A stretch of DNA of 31,783 nucleotides from 2-12-FULL-41-16 sp964390625 (GTDB lineage Bacteria; Patescibacteriota; Patescibacteriia; Magasanikbacterales; UBA922). Positions 25,790 to 31,775 of the stretch are shown in pieces. The notes under the pieces are model-generated. The model did no database searches. It was not told where the DNA came from and saw nothing but the letters and a program-made list of their open reading frames with translations. Position numbers and translations under genes: made by a program. The stretch spans positions 1-31,783 of the forward strand of contig CAYMID010000008.1 of NCBI GenBank assembly GCA_964390625.1, read 5' to 3'. Position 1 is the first letter of the stretch, and every line of letters begins with the position of its first letter.

Positions 25790-26701
25790 TTACTGGCCTG
25801 GCGTCATGAACGTCGCGGCGTTATACGGATCCATTTCGGGAATCAATTGTACTCCAGTTACATTTAATTGTGCGGCTAGTGATTTTATTTCTTGTGCCCG
25901 TGTTTCGCCAGCGCGGAATTGCGGCACCACAATTTGCTTGACTCCCACAATTTGTTCGCCGTCAAAATATAAAGCGGTAAATTTGGCGGACCAAAAACTA
26001 TAGGCCGAAGTATTAATAATATTGAAGGACAAACTGTGTGTCACCGCACCCGTGGCACTGCTGGCAGGAGTAAAGATCACATCGGTCACGGCAAAGTTAA
26101 AACGTTCGGCTAAATACGCCGCGGCATTGGCGATTTGGTGAGCACTAAAACGTTTCCACTCTGTTTTATCAACCACCAGCTGCGGCGCACCTTCGTTGGT
26201 ATTACCAAGACCCAATAACACTCTTCGCTGACCTGGATAAATGGTTGTAGTTTGGGGCTCAGTTTCGGCTGGACCATACACAAAATGATACGTAACCATA
26301 GCGGTCCAGTGTTGATTTGGATTATCAACCAAAGCCAAAAAATCAACTTTGTCCACTCCACTTGGTACTGTTTGTACTGGCGCAATTGCCAATGATTGCG
26401 GCGCGGTCATATCGCGCCAATAGGCCCACGGAATTTGAGCTTGGGTCAATTCGGCCTGCATACGATTGTCTGCCCAAATATCAACCGCGACCCACTTACC
26501 CCAGGCATACAAACTATAACTGCCCGCCACCAAACACCATGCGGTTAAAATTCCAATCAAAATTTGGCGCAACAATTCACGATTACGCACATACCATTCG
26601 CCAAACTTTAACTTTTTGTTTGATAATTCACCCGTCGGATCAACATAACGATCCAACGATGGCTTTTTGTTCGATTGTTTAGTTGGCGGCTTAGAAAACA
26701 T
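25790..26701 (-). CDS. membrane-anchored protein of unknown function, coupled to rodA
   Basis: The protein has 303 aa. A basic cytoplasmic start (1-45, with repeated KK) leads into one transmembrane helix (about 46-66). The rest is predicted outside: a helical segment, then two beta-rich stretches separated by a linker (VDFLALVDNPNQHW; TDVIFTPASSATG; SLSFNIINTSAYSFW; GVKQIVVPQFRAGETR). The second resembles an Ig-like fold with the pattern of proteins that bind at the cell surface. I do not recognise a family. Tight coupling to rodA suggests a partner in wall synthesis. Its ATG is 8 nt after the -10, so translation is probably (near) leaderless. Confidence 0.75.
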   Translation of the reverse strand: MFSKPPTKQSNKKPSLDRYVDPTGELSNKKLKFGEWYVRNRELLRQILIGILTAWCLVAGSYSLYAWGKWVAVDIWADNRMQAELTQAQIPWAYWRDMTAPQSLAIAPVQTVPSGVDKVDFLALVDNPNQHWTAMVTYHFVYGPAETEPQTTTIYPGQRRVLLGLGNTNEGAPQLVVDKTEWKRFSAHQIANAAAYLAERFNFAVTDVIFTPASSATGAVTHSLSFNIINTSAYSFWSAKFTALYFDGEQIVGVKQIVVPQFRAGETRAQEIKSLAAQLNVTGVQLIPEMDPYNAATFMTPGQ

Positions 26702-26709
26702 ATGCGACC

Positions 26710-26718
26710 ATTATACCA
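26710..26718 (-). promoter_or_regulatory. extended -10 promoter of the unknown gene and rodA
   Basis: The minus strand reads TGG-TATAAT with eight bases to the ATG. It is divergent from the gyrB promoter. Confidence 0.75.
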
Positions 26719-26772
26719 GCAAATCCTTCTTTTTGGAATTCAAAATAGTCTTTACGTGCCCTATAGGCTACC

Positions 26773-26801
26773 TTGCCCTACCCCGCCCCCTGTGATACAC
26801 T
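26773..26801 (+). promoter_or_regulatory. promoter of gyrB
   Basis: TTGCCC (26773-26778), 17 nt, TACACT (26796-26801), with TGA before the -10. The ATG follows 24 nt later without an SD. Confidence 0.7.
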
Positions 26802-26825
26802 GGGCTAGTCAAAATAACCTCTTAT

Positions 26826-28856
26826 ATGGCAAAAGCTCCTGCAGAAAACTATAGCGCAAAAAATATTACCGTCCTCGAAGGTCTCGAGGCGGTGCGTAAG
26901 CGTCCAGGCATGTATATTGGCTCCACTGGCCCGACTGGTTTGCACCACATGATTTGGGAAATTGTCGACAACTCCATGGACGAAGCCATGGCTGGCCACT
27001 GCGACACCATTACCATTAAACTTTTACCTGACCACTGGATTTCGGTCACTGACAATGGTCGCGGTATCCCAGTTGATATTCACCCCGTTAAAAAAGTTAG
27101 TGCCCTTGATTTGGTATTAACCACACTCCACGCTGGTGGTAAATTTGGCGAAGGCGGTGGTTATAAAGTGTCCGGTGGTTTGCATGGTGTAGGTGCGTCA
27201 GTAGTTAACGCACTCTCCACTGACCTTAAAGCCATTGTGCACCGCGATGGTCAAATTTGGGAACAACATTATAAAACTGGTGTAGCACAAGGGAAAGTTA
27301 AAGCCGTTGGCAAAACCAAAGAAACTGGCACCACCATTCAATTCCGTGCTGACAATTCAATTTTCGAAACCATTGATTTTGACTGGAAGTACATCCTGGA
27401 CCACGTGCGCCAGCAAGCGTATCTGACCAAAGGTATTCACATTTTCTTGTACGACGAACGCACTGACGAAGAAAAGAAAAAAGACAGCTCTGCCGCCCCA
27501 TTCCCAACTGCGTACCAATTTTATTTCCAGGGTGGTATTGCCAGCTATGTTCGTCACTTGAATAAAAATCGTGAACTTAAACACGAAAATGTTTTTTACG
27601 TGGAAAAGCGCGTTGAGGACGTGCTCGTAGAAATTGCTTTACAATACACCGATGATTACAGTGAATCGTTGTACGCATTTGCCAACAACATCACCAACCC
27701 AGATGGTGGTATGCACGTGGCTGGCTTTCGCGCAGCGCTCACTCGTACCATCAACACGTACGCCCGCAACAAAGGGATTTTAAAAGAAAAAGATACGAAT
27801 TTGACGGGTGATGATGTACGTGAAGGTTTGACCGCAATTATTTCGGTCAAAATTCCTAACCCACAATTCGAAGGTCAAACCAAGGCTAAACTCGGTAATC
27901 CCGAAGTGAAGCCAGCGGTGGAAAATGTGTTTGGCGACCAGTTCATGATTTTCCTCGAAGAGCATCCCAAGGATGCCGAGGGTATTGTGGCCAAATGTGT
28001 CATTGCCGCCAAGGCACGGGCTGCTGCCAAAATGGCGCGCGACACTGTGCTGCGCAAAAGTGCACTGGAAGGTTTCACCTTACCTGGTAAATTAGCAGAC
28101 TGCTCTACCCGCGACGCCAGCATCTCGGAATTGTACATTGTAGAGGGTGACTCGGCCGGCGGCTCGGCCAAACAAGGTCGCGACCGCAATACACAGGCCA
28201 TTTTGCCACTCCGCGGTAAAGTACTGAACGTTGAACGCGCACGCTTAGACAAAATCCTCACGAACAACGAACTCAAATCACTCATCATCGCACTTGGCAC
28301 CAACATTGGCGAGATGTTTGACATTAGCAAATTGCGCTACAATCGCATCATTATCATGACCGATGCCGACGTCGATGGCGCGCATATTCGCACCCTGCTG
28401 CTCACCTTATTCTTCCGCTACTTCCCCAGCCTTATCACCGAAGGCCACATCTTTATTGCCCAACCACCACTCTATAGTGCCAAAAAAGGCAAAGAATACA
28501 CCTGGCTGTACGATGCCGAGGCACTCGATGCCTTCCTCAAAAAACACGGTCTCAAATCCGAAGATATTCAAGTGATTGAAGATGAAACCGATGAAGGTAC
28601 CGCCAGTGAAACCAAAACTACCAAACCAAAAACACCTGGTTTCTCGATTCAGCGCTACAAAGGTCTTGGTGAAATGAACCCAGAACAATTGTGGGAAACC
28701 ACTATGAACCCAGAAAATCGTACCTTGTTACAAGTAACAATCGAAGACGCAGAGAAAGCCAACGAAGTGTTTGACGTGCTCATGGGTAACGAAGTGGCCC
28801 CACGCAAAAAGTTTATCCAGACGCACGCAAAGAATGTCGAAAACTTGGATATCTAA
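26826..28856 (+). CDS. gyrB: DNA gyrase subunit B
   Basis: This 676-aa ATPase subunit of gyrase pairs with GyrA to introduce negative supercoils. GHKL ATPase motifs: EIVDNSMDEA, DNGRGIPVDIH, and GGKFGEGGGYKVSGGLHGVGAS. The transducer follows. The TOPRIM domain has the EGDSAGGSAKQGRDR and IIIMTDADVDGAHIRTLLL metal motifs, and the C-terminus has RYKGLGEMNPEQLWETTM. It is slightly longer than the 630-650 aa of many GyrB because of a low-complexity Glu/Thr/Lys insert between two TOPRIM-linked elements (coded near 28560-28640). ParE is the alternative, but PLRGKVLNVE and the C-terminal motif favour GyrB. A single-gene unit. Confidence 0.96.
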   Translation: MAKAPAENYSAKNITVLEGLEAVRKRPGMYIGSTGPTGLHHMIWEIVDNSMDEAMAGHCDTITIKLLPDHWISVTDNGRGIPVDIHPVKKVSALDLVLTTLHAGGKFGEGGGYKVSGGLHGVGASVVNALSTDLKAIVHRDGQIWEQHYKTGVAQGKVKAVGKTKETGTTIQFRADNSIFETIDFDWKYILDHVRQQAYLTKGIHIFLYDERTDEEKKKDSSAAPFPTAYQFYFQGGIASYVRHLNKNRELKHENVFYVEKRVEDVLVEIALQYTDDYSESLYAFANNITNPDGGMHVAGFRAALTRTINTYARNKGILKEKDTNLTGDDVREGLTAIISVKIPNPQFEGQTKAKLGNPEVKPAVENVFGDQFMIFLEEHPKDAEGIVAKCVIAAKARAAAKMARDTVLRKSALEGFTLPGKLADCSTRDASISELYIVEGDSAGGSAKQGRDRNTQAILPLRGKVLNVERARLDKILTNNELKSLIIALGTNIGEMFDISKLRYNRIIIMTDADVDGAHIRTLLLTLFFRYFPSLITEGHIFIAQPPLYSAKKGKEYTWLYDAEALDAFLKKHGLKSEDIQVIEDETDEGTASETKTTKPKTPGFSIQRYKGLGEMNPEQLWETTMNPENRTLLQVTIEDAEKANEVFDVLMGNEVAPRKKFIQTHAKNVENLDI

Positions 28857-28871
28857 AGTGTGTTCAACTAA

Positions 28872-28898
28872 AAATCCCCGCAAACACGGGGATTTTTT
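28872..28898 (+). terminator. intrinsic terminator of gyrB
   Basis: AAATCCCCG pairs with CGGGGATTT around a CAAACA loop, then a T tract, 15 nt after the stop. Confidence 0.9.
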
Positions 28899-28920
28899 AA
28901 TTGCAAAAATGTGTCGAAAT

Positions 28921-28966
28921 GGAACGGGCGGGCTCGGTGACTCAGACATCATGTCGAATCACCGAG
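28921..28966. repeat. 46-nt hairpin-bearing direct repeat, copy 1 (at the gap edge)
   Basis: This is identical over 46 nt to 29178-29223. It contains CTCGGTGA...TCACCGAG arms and an inner GACATcATGTC palindrome. The assembly stops at the last base of the repeat. Confidence 0.9.
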
Positions 28967-29066
28967 NNNNNNNNNNNNNNNNNNNNNNNNNNNNNNNNNN
29001 NNNNNNNNNNNNNNNNNNNNNNNNNNNNNNNNNNNNNNNNNNNNNNNNNNNNNNNNNNNNNNNNNN
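28967..29066. other. scaffold gap (100 N)
   Basis: One hundred N between gyrB and the accessory patch. The left edge is a repeat copy, so the join could be a true neighbour or a repeat-induced scaffold error. Confidence 0.97.
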
Positions 29067-29114
29067 CAAGTGTTCCAAATAACCCTACTCCGTAAATACT
29101 ACTTTGTCAAAAAT

Positions 29115-29176
29115 AAAAACCAGCGGAAACCTCAGGGCTCTTTGACAAGAACCTTCAGGTCGAAACGCTGGTTTTT
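29115..29176 (-). terminator. long-loop hairpin with T tract (terminator or small structured RNA)
   Basis: AAAAACCAGCG (29115-29125) and CGCTGGTTTTT (29166-29176) are perfect 11-bp arms around a 40-nt loop, within which ACCT and AGGT can also pair. On the minus strand the stem is followed by TTTTTATTTTT, so it would suit a terminator or attenuator for the GC-rich gene. Of 29067-29236, the rest outside this hairpin and the second repeat copy holds no gene that I can support. Confidence 0.5.
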
Positions 29177-29177
29177 G

Positions 29178-29223
29178 GGAACGGGCGGGCTCGGTGACTC
29201 AGACATCATGTCGAATCACCGAG
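29178..29223. repeat. 46-nt hairpin-bearing direct repeat, copy 2
   Basis: Second copy of the gap-edge repeat. Here the flanking CC completes a 10-bp stem (GGCTCGGTGA with TCACCGAGCC) with the GACATcATGTC palindrome in the loop. It lies just downstream of the stop codon of the GC-rich gene on the minus strand. Confidence 0.9.
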
Positions 29224-29236
29224 CCAACCCAAGCGA

Positions 29237-29572
29237 TTACACTCGAACGGTCGGATCTGAGGCCGCTTGCCGCGACGGCACGATCACCTTGGGAGACTTG
29301 GCCGGCGTTGCCGGCGGTGCGTGCAGCCGCAACGGCGAAGCGGGCGGTGAGACCGGGCGCGGCTCTGACGAGTCGTCGCGGTGGTAGCTGCGGACCATCT
29401 CGAGTGCGTTTTGGCCATGGTAGCGCACCAAAACCACGATGAGAACGATGCCGCACACCAACGCGAACCACGGAAACCGCTCCTGTCGCTGCCGCCGTCC
29501 ACGCAGTTGCACCGGATACGGAACAGGCACTTCGATCCGACCAGACACACGGACACCACGCTCTGGAATCAT
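29237..29572 (-). CDS. small single-pass membrane protein in a GC-rich island, unknown function
   Basis: The protein has 111 aa: an Arg-rich start (VQLRGRRQRQERF), one strongly hydrophobic helix (about 33-49, PWFALVCGIVLIVVLVR), then a Pro/Ser/Ala-rich tail (RPVSPPASPLRL; APPATPAKSPK). The coding stretch is about 70% GC by my counts of three 60-nt lines (67-72%), far above the flanking genes. ATG 29572 is chosen because a run TGGGGGG lies 5 nt upstream as a strong SD, a signal rare elsewhere in this window. A TTG start at 29650 would add 26 residues. Codon use, SD use and the A before its ATG all set it apart from its neighbours, which suggests recent acquisition. No family recognised. Confidence 0.55.
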   Translation of the reverse strand: MIPERGVRVSGRIEVPVPYPVQLRGRRQRQERFPWFALVCGIVLIVVLVRYHGQNALEMVRSYHRDDSSEPRPVSPPASPLRLHAPPATPAKSPKVIVPSRQAASDPTVRV

Positions 29573-29677
29573 TGGACCCCCCAGGCCACGCAGTAGACGG
29601 CCATCGCCTACGTTGTGAGACCTAGTCAAAATTGTAGCGTATCTGGACAATTCTGGCTATGTCTCAAAAAGTAACCC

Positions 29678-29706
29678 ACTGTAGCACTTTTTAGAACTTT
29701 TGTCAA
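29678..29706 (-). promoter_or_regulatory. promoter of the GC-rich membrane-protein gene
   Basis: The minus strand reads TTGACA, 17 nt, TACAGT. It would give a leader of about 100 nt to ATG 29572. It overlaps nearly back to back with the plus-strand extended -10 at 29709-29717. Confidence 0.6.
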
Positions 29707-29708
29707 CG

Positions 29709-29717
29709 TGGTACAAT
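29709..29717 (+). promoter_or_regulatory. extended -10 promoter of the frame-disrupted gene
   Basis: TGG-TACAAT, identical to the extended -10 of the giant surface protein gene. The ATG follows 29 nt later (29747). Confidence 0.6.
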
Positions 29718-29746
29718 ACACACCAAATTTACTGGCCCAAAATATT

Positions 29747-30410
29747 ATGACCGAATATAGATCCAATCATCCAGCCCAAGAAACCCCCGAGTTAACGATT
29801 GAACACGAAAAACGCGAAGTAGCCCGCACGATGATCCGCACGATGTCTGGGATATTTATGGTCGCTCTTTCGAGCTGGCGGTCGATCCTACTAGCCCGGC
29901 AGATACTCAAACTGCCTTGTTTACTCGCGTGTCTGAAACAATTTCAACCTACAACTTAGCCCAAGGTGCACTCCACAAAAATCCAGACAAAGTTGTTAAC
30001 GAATACGCGGCGGTTTTAGAAATAATCAAGCAACTACAACGCAAGGGCGCAAAAATTCTTGACTACGATCCAACAAATCGACCTGGAGAAAATTTTAACA
30101 GTTCAGGACCGGGCGGTGGCGATCCGATTGTACTGGCAAAATTTTATATTTTGCTAGAAATTGATGGCGTGCGTCATATTGAAGAAGTCCAGATATTCTC
30201 ACCAACTGAAGATGGGAAAACCAGTTTTGCGCACAAAGAATTTAAAGCTCGCCTGGACGCGCAATACGCCGTCAAACGCCTGACCGACACCCGAGGACTT
30301 CGTTCATTTATCGAATTGATGTTACCGGCCGCGATTTATGGTACGCCAGTGCGGACCATCTACCGCAAGCGAAATGGCAATGGCCAGGCAAAAAACGGAA
30401 AAAAACCTAA
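29747..30410 (+). pseudogene. unknown gene with two apparent -1 frame shifts
   Basis: From ATG 29747 the frame reads MTEYRSNHPAQETPELTIEH and then becomes implausible near 29830. The adjacent frame carries a coherent sequence from about 29824 (DPHDVWDIYGRSFELAVDP) to about 30400 (VRTIYRKRNGNGQAK). A second -1 shift at a run of seven A (30399-30405) would end the protein at TAA 30408. Without it the frame runs to TGA 30555, through the secE promoter and into secE. The composite would be about 221 aa, soluble, with GVRHIEEVQIF and LRSFIELMLPAAIYG segments; I do not recognise a family. Either two single-base assembly errors or a decaying gene explain this. No slippery heptamer is seen at the first site. 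Confidence 0.6.
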
Positions 30411-30430
30411 AACAAGCAAAAATCAAGGTC

Positions 30431-30459
30431 TTGACAAAACCGCCCCAATCCTCTATACT
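30431..30459 (+). promoter_or_regulatory. promoter of secE-nusG-rplK
   Basis: TTGACA (30431-30436), 17 nt, TATACT (30454-30459). A small hairpin (CGGCC-ACA-GGCCG, 30471-30483) followed by TTTTT lies just after the predicted start point and could be a 5' stabiliser, an attenuator or the terminator of the preceding gene. Confidence 0.85.
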
Positions 30460-30500
30460 AGGCTTACTTTCGGCCACAGGCCGTTTTTAAATACTTGCAT

Positions 30501-30695
30501 ATGGCTTTTGCCACATCGCTCACCACCTACCTCCGCGAGGCTGTTGTGGAAATGAAAAAGGTCATTTGGCCTACCCGCCAACAAACCTTGACCTACACGG
30601 TTATTGTACTCATCATGAGTATTGGTTTGGCGTTTTTCTTTACTGTTTTAGACAACCTCTTTAACCGCATTGTCGAATTCCTCATCGCCGCCTAG
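30501..30695 (+). CDS. secE: preprotein translocase subunit SecE
   Basis: This 64-aa short-form SecE has the amphipathic surface helix with the signature YLREAVVEMKKVIWPTRQQT (7-26) and a single C-terminal membrane helix (about 30-52). It clamps SecY in the SecYEG channel. It is upstream of nusG in the conserved order and joined to it by TAG-T-ATG. There is no SD; the start is set by the family and the promoter. Confidence 0.95.
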   Translation: MAFATSLTTYLREAVVEMKKVIWPTRQQTLTYTVIVLIMSIGLAFFFTVLDNLFNRIVEFLIAA

Positions 30696-30696
30696 T

Positions 30697-31242
30697 ATGT
30701 CCAAGCAAAACCCCAACCTCGGCATGCGCTGGTACGTAATCCACACTTACAGTGGTTACGAGGAAAATGTTAAACACAATTTGGAACAGCGTATCGAATC
30801 GTTCGATATGCAAGATAAAATTGCCGCTGTTTTGGTACCAAAAGAAAAGAAAATCAAAATCAAGGGCGGCAAGCGCAATGTAGTTGAGGAAAAAATCTTC
30901 CCTGGCTACGTGCTCGTGCAAATGGTTGTGACCGATGATTCGTGGTACGTGGTACGCAACACCCCAAATGTGACCGGTTTCGTTGGTTCGGGTACAGTTC
31001 CAACTCCAATCGATGAAAAAGAAATGACCGCGCTCATGAGTCGCATGACCGTGGACACGCCAACTCACAAAATTGACGTGGCCGTTAATGACCCAATCAA
31101 GATTGTGGATGGTCCGTTCAAAAACTTCGAAGGTAAAGTTAGCGCGGTGGATGATAGTCGCGGCAAGATCAAAGTGTTGGTCAACATGTTTGGCCGCGAA
31201 ACTCCAGTGGAACTCGACGCCTTACAAGTTAAAAAAATCTAA
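30697..31242 (+). CDS. nusG: transcription termination/antitermination factor NusG
   Basis: This 181-aa factor binds RNA polymerase and couples it with Rho or the ribosome. The NGN domain begins RWYVIHTYSGYEENVKHNLE and includes EEKIFPGYVLVQM and WYVVRNTPNVTGFVG; the C-terminal KOW domain reads GPFKNFEGKVSAVDDSRGKIKVLVNMFGRETPVEL. Length is standard. ATG 30697 follows the secE stop by one base and is preferred over an in-frame start inside secE at 30670. Confidence 0.97.
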   Translation: MSKQNPNLGMRWYVIHTYSGYEENVKHNLEQRIESFDMQDKIAAVLVPKEKKIKIKGGKRNVVEEKIFPGYVLVQMVVTDDSWYVVRNTPNVTGFVGSGTVPTPIDEKEMTALMSRMTVDTPTHKIDVAVNDPIKIVDGPFKNFEGKVSAVDDSRGKIKVLVNMFGRETPVELDALQVKKI

Positions 31243-31249
31243 TCATTCC

Positions 31250-31335
31250 GGCCCGATTCGTCGGGCCAGGAGACAGCGGACTGAACTTCGGTCCCCTATC
31301 TCCTGTTCGCAGGACGCCGCGCTTCTCGGCGCACA
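31250..31335 (+). promoter_or_regulatory. highly structured leader between nusG and rplK
   Basis: Four hairpins can be drawn in the 107-nt gap: GGCCCGA-TTCG-TCGGGCC (7 bp, UUCG loop), AGGAGA/TCTCCT enclosing a GGACTGA/TTCGGTCC stem, CTG-TTCG-CAG, and GCCG/CGGC. No T tract follows, so it is not a simple terminator. In other bacteria the L11-L1 operon is controlled by L1 binding to its leader; a like role here is inferred. There is no SD before the ATG at 31350. Confidence 0.55.
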
Positions 31336-31349
31336 TTTAATTTGTACTT

Positions 31350-31775
31350 ATGGCTAAGAAATTAACCACACAGATCAAACTCCAGATCGTCGGTGGTGCT
31401 GCTAACCCAGCCCCTCCAATCGGTCCAGCCCTTGGTCAGCACGGCGTGAACATTGCTGGTTTCTGCAAAGAATTCAACGATGCCACCCAGGACAAAAAGG
31501 GTGACGTAGTACCAGTTGTTATCAACGTGTACGACGACCGCAGCTTTAGCTTTATCATGAAGGTGGCTCCATCCTCTGAATTGATCAAGAAAGCCCTCGG
31601 CATCAAGAAAGGTGCGGCCAACCCAGTAAAAGACAAAATGGGTACGCTCACCAAAAAGCAACTCCGCGAAATCGCCGAAAAGAAAATGGTGGACATGAAC
31701 TGCACTGACATCGAAGCAGCCATGAAAATCATTGCCGGCACTGCCCGCCAAATGGGCGTGAAGGTCGAAGCCTAA
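31350..31775 (+). CDS. rplK: 50S ribosomal protein uL11
   Basis: This complete 141-aa L11 belongs to the GTPase-associated centre of the 50S subunit. Family motifs: KLQIVGGAANPAPPIGPALG, GQHGVNIAGFCKEFN, VPVVINVYDDRSFSFI, the C-terminal rRNA-binding domain with LTKKQLREIAEKKMVDMN and the AMKIIAGTARQMGV end. It follows nusG in the conserved secE-nusG-rplK order; rplA is expected beyond the window. Start MAKKLT fits the family. Confidence 0.98.
   Translation: MAKKLTTQIKLQIVGGAANPAPPIGPALGQHGVNIAGFCKEFNDATQDKKGDVVPVVINVYDDRSFSFIMKVAPSSELIKKALGIKKGAANPVKDKMGTLTKKQLREIAEKKMVDMNCTDIEAAMKIIAGTARQMGVKVEA

Noticed and set aside
26826..28856. UGA recoded as an amino acid, as in Gracilibacteria and Absconditabacteria
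   Set aside because: Long conserved genes read to full length with no in-frame TGA. Absence of TGA stops alone does not show reassignment.
29199..29471. Alternative minus-strand frame through the GC-rich island
   Set aside because: It overlaps the frame with the transmembrane protein, has no SD and runs into the repeat; high GC gives long spurious frames.
29640..29746. tRNA or other stable RNA gene in the accessory patch
   Set aside because: No cloverleaf, CCA end or conserved T-loop can be drawn; the region is accounted for by two divergent promoters.
29824..29850. Programmed -1 ribosomal frameshift in the unknown gene
   Set aside because: No X-XXY-YYZ slippery heptamer lies at the crossing point, and a second shift is needed later; sequence error or decay is simpler.
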